NCBI GenBank assembly: GCA_903854235.1
Contig: CAINVV010000035.1
Location: forward strand, 1-35,523
Direction of reading: 5' to 3'
From: an uncultured Bacteroidia bacterium
GTDB taxonomy: Bacteria; Bacteroidota; Bacteroidia; Bacteroidales; Prolixibacteraceae
DNA length: 35,523 nt
Position numbers and translations under genes: made by a program
Notes under the pieces: generated by a model
Told to the model about the DNA's origin: nothing
What the model saw: only the letters and a program-made list of their open reading frames with translations
The model's database searches: none
Part shown: positions 23,994 to 34,800 of the stretch, in pieces
How the letters are laid out: each line of letters starts with the position of its first letter
Numbering within the stretch: position 1 is the stretch's first letter

Positions 23994-25976
23994 TCATTTT
24001 TTAACTTTTATCCGGTATACCGAAAAGGAATTGGGAGCCAAAACGGCCTTTATCATCTTCCCCTGAACCGTAAAAACCTGTTCGACAGGAGCAACCAATT
24101 TGGGTTGTTCCAGTGAGTTGACATCTTCCGTGGAATTACTTTTAAGGACGCTCAGGGTGGCCTTTGGACTCACCTGCTTTCTGACATCCAGCCGGATGGA
24201 TTGTTTTACCTCTTTGTTCGAGGCATTGATCAGTTTAAGAATGATCTCATCCGTTCTCTGATCCATAGCGGCAGACCCATATAAACCATCCTGCCCGGTT
24301 AAAGGTTCTCTGTTCCACAACATGGGCAAGACCTGCGACCCTTTGTTGTTTGAATAGAGCTTTTGAACATAATAATTAGCTGTCCCGAACGACTTCAGGT
24401 TATCGAACCAAATCAGATCAGGGGTCCATTGCCAGGCATCGACGTGGGCGAACAAGGGAGCATAGGAGCAAAGGCTTACTACATCGGCATTTCGCTCAAG
24501 CCCAGTCATAAATGCCGCCTCAGCCAGCGCGCATTTCCAGGTGTTTTTATTTTCAGGATTGACAGTCGATTTGCTTTGTGCCGCATATTCTCCTGCAAAT
24601 ATCTTGTATCCGTTCCTATCGTAGTGATCGTAGCGGGTCGCATTTTTCAAAAACCATTCCGAAGGTGCATAATAATGTTCGTCTACAATTTCGGCGTGAA
24701 GTCTTTTCAATTCACCCGCAGCAAAATCAAAGAATTTTCCATCCGGGGAGGGGCCTGTACCCGTAACAAGAGTCATTTGAGGATATTTCTCCTTGATTTT
24801 CCGGACAAAAGCTTGATACCGTTCGATGTACTGGGCTCCCCATTGTTCATTGCCTACCCCCAGCATCTTCAGGTTGAAGGGGGCAGGATGGCCCATGTTT
24901 GCCCGTACTTTTCCCCATTGGGATTCAACGGGTCCATTGGCAAATTCGATCAAATCGAGGGCATCCTGGATATAAGGTTCGAGCTGGTCCATCGGCACTA
25001 CTTCCGCCGAATTAAACTGGCAGGCCATTCCGCAACTCAGGATTGGAAGCGGTTCCGCCCCCAAATCTTCTGCCAGTTGAAAATATTCGAAGAACCCCAT
25101 CCCGAATGACTGGTAATAATCCGGTGTTGGCCGATGCTTGAATTCTGTGTTCCATCTGTTGATCATCGTTTTCCGCTCTTCCAATTTGCCAACTGTCTTT
25201 TTCCATTGGTAACGAGTTGCCAATTCGTAACCTTCGACAATGCATCCTCCCGGGAAACGAAGAAACCCAGGTTTGAGATCTGCAAGCAGCTGCACCAGAT
25301 CAGACCGCAAGCCGCCCTGTCTGTTTTTCCAGGTATCATCCGGGAAAAGAGAGATCATATCGAGATCCAGGGCTCCAACGCCCTCGAACCAGAGCACCAT
25401 TTTGGCTTTGGGATCACCTTCCACCGAAGTAAAATCAACCTGGTATCTCTTCCAGTCGCCAGGCCCGGGAACCACTTCAGCGCTTCCAATTACTGCACCT
25501 TCCCCTCCAATCAGTTCCAACCGAATCTTCATCGAAGGGCCGGTCTGGATTCGGGCAAGCAAAGAAAAGTGGTACTTCATCCCTTTTTTGATGCCCATCC
25601 CGCGAAAGCCTTCATTTTCCAAACCAAATTTCTCTTCGGCATTCGTCCGGCTGATCCTAACATACCTCGGATTGTTTGTTTCCGATTCCCCGCGGTTCAA
25701 AACCAACAGGCCTTCTGTGGCATCTGCTTTCACGATTTTCCAGCCCAAAAGTGGTTTCGCAAATTCGAAGGAGCGGTTTTTGACCAGTTCGGCATACAAA
25801 CCACCGTCGGCGGCAAAATTGATGTCCTCAAAAAATATTCCCCACATCGTGGATTGAATCGGGGCGATGGGCTTTTCCACAGAAACCACAATGGGTTCAA
25901 CTTTTTGTGCTGACAGTTGTACAGAAAAAACCAATTCAACGATCAGAATCAGGAGAAAACCAATTTTCCTTGCCAT
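23994..25976 (-). CDS. Secreted alpha-L-arabinofuranosidase (GH51-like)
   Basis: MWGIFFEDINFAADGGLYAELVKNRSFEF, LRFPGGCIVEGYE, GVGNEQWGAQYIERY, DEHYYAPSEWF, AGEYAAQ; signal peptide. Confidence 0.92.
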   Translation of the reverse strand: MARKIGFLLILIVELVFSVQLSAQKVEPIVVSVEKPIAPIQSTMWGIFFEDINFAADGGLYAELVKNRSFEFAKPLLGWKIVKADATEGLLVLNRGESETNNPRYVRISRTNAEEKFGLENEGFRGMGIKKGMKYHFSLLARIQTGPSMKIRLELIGGEGAVIGSAEVVPGPGDWKRYQVDFTSVEGDPKAKMVLWFEGVGALDLDMISLFPDDTWKNRQGGLRSDLVQLLADLKPGFLRFPGGCIVEGYELATRYQWKKTVGKLEERKTMINRWNTEFKHRPTPDYYQSFGMGFFEYFQLAEDLGAEPLPILSCGMACQFNSAEVVPMDQLEPYIQDALDLIEFANGPVESQWGKVRANMGHPAPFNLKMLGVGNEQWGAQYIERYQAFVRKIKEKYPQMTLVTGTGPSPDGKFFDFAAGELKRLHAEIVDEHYYAPSEWFLKNATRYDHYDRNGYKIFAGEYAAQSKSTVNPENKNTWKCALAEAAFMTGLERNADVVSLCSYAPLFAHVDAWQWTPDLIWFDNLKSFGTANYYVQKLYSNNKGSQVLPMLWNREPLTGQDGLYGSAAMDQRTDEIILKLINASNKEVKQSIRLDVRKQVSPKATLSVLKSNSTEDVNSLEQPKLVAPVEQVFTVQGKMIKAVLAPNSFSVYRIKVKK

Positions 25977-26027
25977 ACTTTTGAAATTAATGTTAAAATG
26001 GGCCGGTAAAATACTTCAAACGGTTTA

Positions 26028-26924
26028 TTATTTTGGAAGCAGGGCCGCTTTGCAATAGGCCACGCATTTCGTTACCTCCTTCACGGCATCGGATCCTTCC
26101 GGGACGGGATATTCCAGTTCGATATCGCAGGTAATGGGCCATCCTTTCTTTTGGATCAATTGCAATATTTCTACTACCGGGGTCTCACCTTTTCCAAAAG
26201 GCTGGTTTTTATTTGGATCCGCTGCCTTGGGTCCTGTTTTGTCTTTGATGTGAATGCTCACGATGCGGTCATGAAGCCGATCCATCAAGATGGTTGGATT
26301 AAGACCTGTGGCACCGAAATAGTGACCGGCATCGAGGTTAAGCATCAGTTTGGGGCCATAGGCGAGCGCCTTGTCGAAGCTGAAATTGGGATCTCCCGGT
26401 TGACCGTGGTTGTGAAAGATGACAAAGAGGTGGTGTTTCTCGGCAAATGGTTCCATCCGTTTGGCGGCCTCTTCCGATATTTCCATCGTAATTCCTACTG
26501 CTCCAACAGCTTTACAGGCATTAAAAGCATAATCAATCTCCTCATCCGACCAGCTTTTGTCGCCCAATTTCAGGATGTTGATTTTTATACCCCTGGCATG
26601 GAATAATTTCTTTATCGCCTTGAATTTGTCCATCGAAACCGATGTTCGCCACTGACGAATGGCTGCTGCGTCCTTGGTCTGAGGGATGCCTGCATACCTT
26701 TCGGCTACATCGCCCATTAGTTCCACAGAACTAAGCCCGGACTGGGCTGCATAATTCAATACCGCCGGCAGCGACTGATCCGGCATGCTTCGGTAGCTAT
26801 AGGTAATAGTTCCAATCTGAACTCCGCCAAATTTAGAACCCTTACGATGGGATGCAGCTGTGGATCCGCTGCCGGAAAGGCAGAAAAAAACCACCAGCGT
26901 CAATAATTTTAATGTCAGCTTCAT
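26028..26924 (-). CDS. Sugar phosphate isomerase/epimerase-like TIM-barrel protein with signal peptide
   Basis: FGGVQIGTITYSYRSMPD, GLSSVELMGD, HNHGQPGDPN, NLDAGHYFGATG, VSIHIKDKTG; N-terminal export signal. Confidence 0.88.
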   Translation of the reverse strand: MKLTLKLLTLVVFFCLSGSGSTAASHRKGSKFGGVQIGTITYSYRSMPDQSLPAVLNYAAQSGLSSVELMGDVAERYAGIPQTKDAAAIRQWRTSVSMDKFKAIKKLFHARGIKINILKLGDKSWSDEEIDYAFNACKAVGAVGITMEISEEAAKRMEPFAEKHHLFVIFHNHGQPGDPNFSFDKALAYGPKLMLNLDAGHYFGATGLNPTILMDRLHDRIVSIHIKDKTGPKAADPNKNQPFGKGETPVVEILQLIQKKGWPITCDIELEYPVPEGSDAVKEVTKCVAYCKAALLPK

Positions 26925-27324
26925 AATACCTGGAATTAATAGTTAATGTTATGATTATTTGGAATTTAAGTAGCTCTGAAAAGGAATGTACAATATCCCT
27001 TTTCACTCTTGCAAGATAGCAATAGATCGCTAATTTTCTGGAGCAGTCAAACATATTTGTCTCCAGCTAATCTAGGTATCAGCAGACATCCCGGACAAAC
27101 CAAAAACTGGACGGACCGGTTCATTTCATCACCGAAAGGCAATTACCAAAAAATAATTCCACTTCCTCTTCCCTGAACCTTACCGGCAGAATTGAAAAAG
27201 GAAGGAGAGCAAATATGAAAAATTACATCCCACTTCCTGCTAAATCTTCTCTCCTTGCAAATGGCTTTTTCGTTTAATTCATTTACCTTCGCAAATTCAT
27301 AATAAACTGTGAATTCGCCCGATC

Positions 27325-29682
27325 ATGTGGAAATATCTGACCCGTATTCTTCTTCGCAACAGACCCGTCATCCTGATTCTTATTTTTCTTCTGACCTTAT
27401 TTATGGGATGGAAAGGACTGGGAGTGAAGCTCTCCTACGACAATGCCAGCATCCTTCCTGCCGATGATAGTTTCATCATGGATTACAACCAATTCAAAAA
27501 GAGGTTTGGAGAGGATGGCAGTGTAATTGTGATTGGAGTGGAGAACCCAAACATGTTTCAACTGAAGGATTTCAACCACTGGTACGACCTGACCGCTGAT
27601 ATGGCCAAGGTTGCAGGGGTTGAAGGGGTCATGTCCATCACGAAAACTTCCACGATCGTAAAGAACGATTCCCTCCATCAATTCGATTTCAAACCGCTGG
27701 TTCCCATAAAACCCACCACCCAGGCCGAAGTTGACAGCCTGAAAAAGAAAATCCTCTCCCTTAAGTTTTACGATGGCTTGCTTTTCAACTCGAAAACAGA
27801 AGCCTATATTCTGGCTATCACGTTGAAAAAATCGGTACTGAACGACAAGATCCGGATGACTATTACTGACAACATCGTGGAAAGGGCAGAGCAATATGCT
27901 ACGCAGACCGGACATGAACTGCATTATTCGGGACTGCCCTACATCCGGACCGTCATGGCAAGAACCGTCCAGCACGAGCTTTTTCTCTTCGTGCTGCTTT
28001 CGATCCTGATTGCAGCCTTCATCCTATTCCTCTTTTTCCGGTCGATAAAAGTGGTGGCCAGTTCATTGGTCGTGGTCGGTATCAGCATCATTTTTACATT
28101 GGGACTTGTGGGACTTTTCGGATTCAAAATCAGCATCCTGACAGGAGTGATCCCGTCGCTGATTGTGGTGATCGCGATTGAGAATTGCATTTATATTCTC
28201 AATAAATACCATTGGGAGTACCGCAATCATGGGAACAAAATTTTGGCTCTTTCGAGGGTTGTCAGGAGGATCGGATTTGCCTCCCTGATGGTCAATACAG
28301 CCACAGCCGCCGGTTTTGCCGCTTTCATATTGGTATCCAATCAATTGTTGCGGGAATTTGGGATCATCGCCGCCATCAGCATCCTGATGGAGTATGCGCT
28401 CTGCATCACCCTGCTGCCCATCCTGTTCAGTTACATGGATCCACCCTCCGACAAACATGTTAAACACCTTGACAATACATTTTTCAATTCTGTTTTGGAG
28501 AAAATTCTTTATGTCATTCAATACAAGCGAAAATGGGTTTTCTCCCTCGCGGGGATGTTGCTGCTGACAGGAATTATCGGAATGCTCAACATGAAGACCT
28601 CCGGAAAAGTGACGGACGACATACACCAGAGCAACGCTCTTTACAAGGACCTGAAGTTCTTCGAAAAACAGTTGGGTGGCGTGATGCCCTTCGAAATATC
28701 GGTAGATACCAAAAAGAAAAAAGGGGTGATGCTCTATTCTACCATTCAGCGCATCGACCAGTTGCAGAATGTTATTTCCAGAAACAAGGAGTTCTCCAAG
28801 CCACTTTCGGTCGCAGAATTTGCCAAATTTGCCAAACAGGCCTATTTCAATGGCAATCCCGACATGTACAGTTTGCCCAATTCCATGGAAAAGACCTTTG
28901 TACTCTCCTATTTTCCCAAAAAGGCATCCGGGAACCAGCAATTACTCAATTCCTTCATCGACAGCACCCAACAGGTCACCAGGATCAGTTTCCAAATGGC
29001 AGATACCGGCACCAAGGAGATGAACAGGTTGCTCGACAGCATCCGCCCCAGGGTGGACTCCATTTTTGCCAGGGCAGATTACAATGTCCAGATCACCGGC
29101 AGCAGCGTCATTTATGCCCGGGGAACAGAATTTCTGATTAAGCATCTGTTAATCAGCGTACTGATTGCCATTGGATTTATTTCGCTGCTGATGGCACTGA
29201 TGTTCACAAGCATCCGGATGATAGCCGTCTCCATGATCCCAAACATCATTCCGCTGATCATTACTGCCGCCATTATGGGCTTTACCGGTGTGCCTATCAA
29301 GCCTTCAACCATCATCGTTTTCAGCATTGCACTGGGTATTTCTGTCGACAACACGATCCAATATCTCTCGAGGTACCGACACGAACTGAAGATGACAGGA
29401 AACAACATCAAGCTGTCGACCCTGAATGCCCTGCGTGAAGCCGGTTTCAGCATGATCTACACCTCCATTGTGCTGGTATTGGGGTTCAGTGTCTTTATGG
29501 TATCAAGCTTTGGAGGGACCCAGGCCTTGGGATTGTTGGTTTCGACCACCCTCTTCATTGCCATGTTCTTCAACATGATCGTACTGCCCTCCCTGTTACT
29601 GGTACTGGATAAATATTTGGTCACAAAGGCCTTCAAGAGTGAGCCGGTGATTGATATTGATGGGGAGGAAGAAGAGAATTAA
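27325..29682 (+). CDS. RND/MMPL family transporter
   Basis: 785 aa with duplicated SSD/MMPL-like TM blocks (VVGISIIFTLGLVGLFGFKISILTGVIPSLIVVIAIENCIYILNKYHWE; PNIIPLIITAAIMGFTGVPIKPSTIIVFSIALGISVDNTIQYLSRYRHE). Confidence 0.92.
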   Translation: MWKYLTRILLRNRPVILILIFLLTLFMGWKGLGVKLSYDNASILPADDSFIMDYNQFKKRFGEDGSVIVIGVENPNMFQLKDFNHWYDLTADMAKVAGVEGVMSITKTSTIVKNDSLHQFDFKPLVPIKPTTQAEVDSLKKKILSLKFYDGLLFNSKTEAYILAITLKKSVLNDKIRMTITDNIVERAEQYATQTGHELHYSGLPYIRTVMARTVQHELFLFVLLSILIAAFILFLFFRSIKVVASSLVVVGISIIFTLGLVGLFGFKISILTGVIPSLIVVIAIENCIYILNKYHWEYRNHGNKILALSRVVRRIGFASLMVNTATAAGFAAFILVSNQLLREFGIIAAISILMEYALCITLLPILFSYMDPPSDKHVKHLDNTFFNSVLEKILYVIQYKRKWVFSLAGMLLLTGIIGMLNMKTSGKVTDDIHQSNALYKDLKFFEKQLGGVMPFEISVDTKKKKGVMLYSTIQRIDQLQNVISRNKEFSKPLSVAEFAKFAKQAYFNGNPDMYSLPNSMEKTFVLSYFPKKASGNQQLLNSFIDSTQQVTRISFQMADTGTKEMNRLLDSIRPRVDSIFARADYNVQITGSSVIYARGTEFLIKHLLISVLIAIGFISLLMALMFTSIRMIAVSMIPNIIPLIITAAIMGFTGVPIKPSTIIVFSIALGISVDNTIQYLSRYRHELKMTGNNIKLSTLNALREAGFSMIYTSIVLVLGFSVFMVSSFGGTQALGLLVSTTLFIAMFFNMIVLPSLLLVLDKYLVTKAFKSEPVIDIDGEEEEN

Positions 29683-29713
29683 AGGCAAAAGTGGTATTCG
29701 CATAGATCAAGGA

Positions 29714-29771
29714 TGGTGTCAAAAAAAGGAACGCACGAGTTTGAAATCGTACGTTCCTTTTTTTGACACCA
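29714..29771. terminator. Bidirectional terminator-like large inverted repeat between convergent genes
   Basis: TGGTGTCAAAAAAAGGAACGCACGA-GTTTGAAA-TCGTACGTTCCTTTTTTTGACACCA: 25-bp arms with one mismatch, A7/T7 tracts flanking the core hairpin on both strands. Confidence 0.8.
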
Positions 29772-29817
29772 CCTCTTCGGAGTCCCCTACTTTTGCCAAT
29801 CTCCTTTTGCCTTGTTT

Positions 29818-30219
29818 TCAGCTTCCTCTCTTTTCTGTTGCGAGGATCATCTTGATCTGAAGCTTGTTCCCTATGGCCAGCACATCTATCAGATCCTGAA
29901 TGGTCAGGGAGTTATCCGTTCTCAATACGATGGTTACGTCGCTGATTCTGGTTTTGATGACTTTCAAGGCACCCTCCAACTTGTTGAAGGGAACCTGTTC
30001 CTTGTCAATAAAATAATTTTTTTCCTTGGTAATGGAGAGGGTGATCTGTTTCTTGTCGAGAGTCTGATTGGAAGCTGATTTAGGCAACAACAGTTTAATC
30101 ACGTTGGGATTGGCAAACGTGGCCACCAACAGGAAAAAAAGCAACAGAAAGAACATGATGTCGTTCAGGGATCCTGTGGCTACTTCTGGTTTAAACTCGA
30201 GCCTTTTTCGAAGCTTCAT
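29818..30219 (-). CDS. ExbD/TolR family biopolymer transport protein
   Basis: MKLRKRLEFKPEVATGSLNDIMFFLLLFFLLVATFANPNVIKLLLP plus a C-terminal periplasmic domain (DVTIVLRTDNSLTIQDLIDVL). Start 30219 lies 1 bp after the exbB stop (track start 30252). Confidence 0.88.
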   Translation of the reverse strand: MKLRKRLEFKPEVATGSLNDIMFFLLLFFLLVATFANPNVIKLLLPKSASNQTLDKKQITLSITKEKNYFIDKEQVPFNKLEGALKVIKTRISDVTIVLRTDNSLTIQDLIDVLAIGNKLQIKMILATEKRGS

Positions 30220-30220
30220 C

Positions 30221-30889
30221 TCAGTTTTGTTCGATGATGTTGATAAACTCAAAAGCGTCTTCCTCGACCCGGTTCATGTATTTGTCGATCATGATGCTAA
30301 GCATATGATAACCTGAATAGGCGATGACCCCTACGATCAGACCCAATCCGCTGGAGATCATTTTTTGATAGAGTCCTCCTGAAATAATGCCGATGCTGAT
30401 GTTGTCGGAGAGTGAAATATCGTAAAAAATCTTGATGACCCCGGCAATGGTACCGATGAAACCAAGCATCGGAGCAATGCCAGCAAAAAGACCCAGATAA
30501 TGGAGATCCTTGCTCATCTTGTTCATCTCAATCTGTGCAGCAGTTTCAATGGAACTCTCCACCTCCTTGATAGGCTTACCGATGCTGCGTGTGGCGTGAT
30601 AAAATATGCGGCTATAGGAACTGTTTCCTGCCTTCAAAGTAGCGACGGCCTGACCAACATCCCCCTGCTTCAGGTAACCGTGGAAGGCCACAACCAGGTT
30701 GGGTTCCGGTTTGGTGTAGCGCCTGATTTCGATAAATTTAACTATGATCAGGTAACAGGTAAGTAAAGAGATTATTGCAATGGGAACAAGGATCCATCCA
30801 CCTTTAAGCAACAGGTCAATTCCATCGGGGCTTGCTGCATTGTGTATGCCTTGAATCGCTTGTTGCTGAACGCCGAGCTGTAGAATCAT
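30221..30889 (-). CDS. MotA/TolQ/ExbB proton channel family protein
   Basis: LIVVKFIEIRR-like TM region and LHYLGLFAGIAPMLGFIGTIAGVIKIFYDIS...GISGGLYQKMISSGLGLIVGVIAYSGYHML. Confidence 0.93.
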   Translation of the reverse strand: MILQLGVQQQAIQGIHNAASPDGIDLLLKGGWILVPIAIISLLTCYLIIVKFIEIRRYTKPEPNLVVAFHGYLKQGDVGQAVATLKAGNSSYSRIFYHATRSIGKPIKEVESSIETAAQIEMNKMSKDLHYLGLFAGIAPMLGFIGTIAGVIKIFYDISLSDNISIGIISGGLYQKMISSGLGLIVGVIAYSGYHMLSIMIDKYMNRVEEDAFEFINIIEQN

Positions 30890-30997
30890 ATGTTTTTATT
30901 ATAGTATTGTATGAATCAACTGAATAACCAAGCAAATGAACAGAGGATAAATTCGATGTGTTTTCCCAAACCAAAACCAATTTCCTTTTACCAGCAC

Positions 30998-31026
30998 ATT
31001 AGCAAATTAGCATATTAGCAAATTGC
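30998..31026. repeat. Tandem 8-bp repeat ATTAGCAW next to the polysaccharide deacetylase stop codon
   Basis: ATTAGCAA ATTAGCAT ATTAGCAA ATTGC, ending 1-2 bp from the stop codon (31028-31030). Confidence 0.75.
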
Positions 31027-31027
31027 C

Positions 31028-31738
31028 TTATGCCCACTTGCGAAGGTGCTTGAAATTGATGCGTAGCTTTTTGATTCGTTGAATATAGGTGGTAACAAAC
31101 AATCTGCGCACTTTGGGAAATTCGATTTTTTTGAACTCGTATCCCTCGGCCTTCAGTGTTTCAATGGCTCTTGGAAGAGCCCACCTCAGATGAGCCTCTG
31201 CCTTGTAGGAATCGTGAAAAGTGATGATGCTGCCCGATCTGACGAACTTCAAAACATTTTCCAAAACCTCTTCTCTGGTAATGTTGGTGTTGTAATCGCA
31301 GGAGATTACATCCCACATCACGATTTTGTATTTTTGAGACAGAAATAGATACTGTCCCCTGGTCAGCCAACCGTGTGGCGGACGAAAAAGGTTGGAACCG
31401 ATCAGCCTGTTGGCCAGTTCAATGTCTTTAAAATACTCCAGATTACTCGTTTTCAATCCTTGCAGATGGTGATAGGTATGGTTGCCAACGGCGTGACCAT
31501 CTTCCAGTATCTGTTCAAAGATTTCGGGATAGCGAAAAACATTCTCGCCCACGGCAAAGAAGGTTGCCTTCACCTGATGTTCATTCAGCAGATCAAGTAC
31601 CCAGGGAGTTACCGTAGGAACCGGACCATCATCAAAGGTCAGGTAAACTGACTTTTCTTCTGCAGGCATACGCCACACAGCGGCTGGAAACCACTTGGTG
31701 AAAAAACCCGGCAGATGGACCTGTAACTTAAACTTCAT
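31028..31738 (-). CDS. Polysaccharide deacetylase family protein (CE4/NodB-like)
   Basis: VYLTFDDGPVPTVTPWVLDLLNEHQVKATFFAVGENV, GHAVGNHTYHHL, FRPPHGWLT, GSIITFHDS. Confidence 0.94.
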   Translation of the reverse strand: MKFKLQVHLPGFFTKWFPAAVWRMPAEEKSVYLTFDDGPVPTVTPWVLDLLNEHQVKATFFAVGENVFRYPEIFEQILEDGHAVGNHTYHHLQGLKTSNLEYFKDIELANRLIGSNLFRPPHGWLTRGQYLFLSQKYKIVMWDVISCDYNTNITREEVLENVLKFVRSGSIITFHDSYKAEAHLRWALPRAIETLKAEGYEFKKIEFPKVRRLFVTTYIQRIKKLRINFKHLRKWA

Positions 31739-31809
31739 ATTTTACTATTTGTCTGCAAAGGCACAAAAGTAACGATTATCTTCCAAATGTGTAAATTTCG
31801 CAGAAACTA

Positions 31810-34800
31810 TCATTTTGGGGGGATCATTCCCTTCTCCGGTTGGGCAATGGAGAACATCTTGTTCAGTTTGCCGTTGATCTCCTTTGAAAGGTCTTTCTCT
31901 CCGTATTGGTCGGTAATAACACCCAATTCCTGAAGCAGATAGAATGCACGCTGCAAATCTTCTGATACGGACTCCCTGAATTTTGGTTCCAAAGAGAGGT
32001 AGTAAAGAATTTCGCGTTCATTGTTATCCACCATTTGGCGGACCACCTCGTTGCCCTTTTTCATGGATGCCGGCATCATGTTAACTTCCATCGAAGTCAT
32101 CTCCTTACCCATTTTGTGCATATCGAAATGAGCCGCTTTGTAATAGGCCTCCGCCATCAACAAATTGAAGTAGTTGTAAGGGACTTTCTTATTGGGAACC
32201 AATTCGTTGCAACGATCCAATACCGCAACGGCTGAATCGGTTCTACCCTCCACGATCAATTGATCTGCCAATCTTACGAAATTATTTCGGATGTTCATCG
32301 ACATTCTCATGTTATTTTCATCGAGGTAGACCTTCGGATTGTTCATGTTACCCCATTTGAACTTGTTGATGATGTTATCGTACATAATGCCGGAATTGAC
32401 TCTGCCGATCTGGCCCTCTTTAACTTTGGTCTTGATCGGAACCAGGCGGTAGGCGAATCCCTCTGCCTGAAAATATTCCTGCAGATTCAGGTATTTTTCC
32501 CTGCCAACTGTCACGGCAAAATAGATGGGCCGTTTCCATTTGTTGTTGTTGATGATGTCGAGGATGATCATCTCATCCTTTGAAATATAATTACCGGTGA
32601 GATTGATATCCAATTTGTCGACGATCATGGAGTCGTCTTTCGCTGCAACGGTTCCTGATTCCAGAACTGCCTTTTTATCCACCGGATAATACAATTGCTT
32701 GGAAGGAAGGAAGGAGGCATTGTCGGCCTGCTGCAATTTAGTTGCCGCTTCATCCGAACGGATAAACTCCAGTGCGTCGTTCAGGTTGACGGGCCGCTTG
32801 AGCTGATCCAACACATAAACGATGTCTCTGTTGCCCTGCACGACCTGATCTTCCGTAAATTTGATTGGAAGCGGATCAGAATCGTAGTATTTTTTACGCA
32901 TCTGATCGATGTACCAATCCGTTTGCAGGTAACTCAGGTTGCAAACACGCACATCTGTGCGGATTCCTTCCACCTCCTGGGCATACCAGAGCGGGAAGGT
33001 ATCGTTGTCCCCATTGGTAAAAATGATGGCATTGGGAGCACAGGTCTTGAGGTAATTTCCACCGAAATCCCTTGCGGTATAACGTCCGGAGCGATCGTGG
33101 TCATCCCAGTTTTGGGAAGCCATCAATACCGGTACTGCAAAAAGCGAGATCGCCGTAGCCGCAATGGCACTGATGGTCGCTGCCGAGAATCTTTTAAAAA
33201 TATCGTAAACTGCCAAAACACCCAACCCAATCCAGATGGTGAAGGCGTAGAAGGAGCCTGCATAGGCATAATCCCGCTCACGTGGTTGAAGCGGATCTTG
33301 GTTCAGATAGACCACTATGGCCAATCCCGTCATGATGAAGAGCAACATCACCACGGTGAAATCCTGTTTGCCTTTCTTTCCCGATTGATACTGGAAAAAC
33401 ATTCCGAGTAATCCCAGAATAAACGGAAGCATGTAATAGGCATTCTTGGCCCTGTTCTCACCCAGGGTTGGTGGCAGATGACTCTGGTCGCCCAAACGTA
33501 TGGAATCCAGAAAATTGAAACCGGTGATCCAGTTTCCGTTGAGAATCCCTCCCTGGCTCTGAACATCATTTTGACGACCGGAGAAGTTCCACATAAAATA
33601 TCTCAGGTACATGAATCCAACCTGATAGGTAAAGAAAAACTGGAGATTTTCACCGAAGGTCGGTTTCATCAGCGTTTCAGGTTCTCCCTGCCTGTTGGTA
33701 GTCTGTACGGGTGTTCCCTTGATACCGGCCCAGTTTTTGTATTCCTGAACGTGATCTGCACTGGAACTGTACATACGTGGAAAGATCGTACAGAAACGTG
33801 AGTCGTAATTTGGAATTTGTTTGTATTCGGCTATTTCATAATGGCCATTTTTCTTAATATAGGTAGGACTACCCTGCAAATAAGGATCCTTGCTGTCGAG
33901 CGGGGCATTGTAATACTGGCCATATCCAAGCGGCCTGCTGCCATACTGATCCCTGTTCAGGTAGGAAAGCAGGGAAAAGACATTGTCCGGATTGTTCTGA
34001 TCCATGGGAGGATTGGCGGTTGAGCGAATCACCGTCATCGCATAGGAAGAGTAACCGATGACAATCACGGACAAACATACCAGAATCGTATTGGCTACCA
34101 CCTTTTTGTGCCGGTAGGTATAGATAATGCCGTAGCTTACTGCTCCTGTTAATACAAGTGCGTAGATAATGACACCGCTTTCATAAGGCATACCGATGCC
34201 GTTGACAAACAGCAATTCAAACCAGGAGGCAGCAACCACCAGTCCTGGAATAACCACCCATACCATCATGGCAAGAATGAAAAGGGAAAGACCGGAAGCG
34301 ACCAGGATACCGTTCCGGGTTGTTTCGTATTTTCTGAAATAATAGACAAAGACGATGGCAGGTATGGCCAGCAGGTTCAAAAGGTGCACCCCAATGGAGA
34401 GTCCTACCAGGTAGCTGATCAGCACCAGCCATCTGTTTGCCTGAGGCTCATCCGCCTCATTTTCCCACTTGAGGATGGCCCAGAAGACGAGTGCGGTAAA
34501 CAGGGAAGAGGTACCATACACCTCCCCTTCGACAGCAGAAAACCAAAATGTATCTGAAAAAGTATACGCCAAAGCGCCTACGGCACCGGCACCAAGAATC
34601 ACAATCAATTCGGAGAGGGTCTCATTTTCACCTGTTCCAATGATTTTTCTTGCCAGGTGGGTGATGCTCCAGAACAGGAAAAGAATGGTAAAGGCGCTCG
34701 CCAAAGCCGACATGATGTTTACCATCACCGGAATGGTGGAGACCGAAGGAGCCAGCATGGTAAAAAGACGTCCAAGAATCATAAACAAAGGAGCACCCGG

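Noticed and set aside
27284-27291. TACCTTCG as a -7 box for the MMPL gene
   Set aside because: Variant -7 and no -33 TTG at 19-21 bp spacing; promoter not supportable.
28063-28941. 292-aa minus-strand ORF
   Set aside because: Antisense to the MMPL transporter; no motifs.
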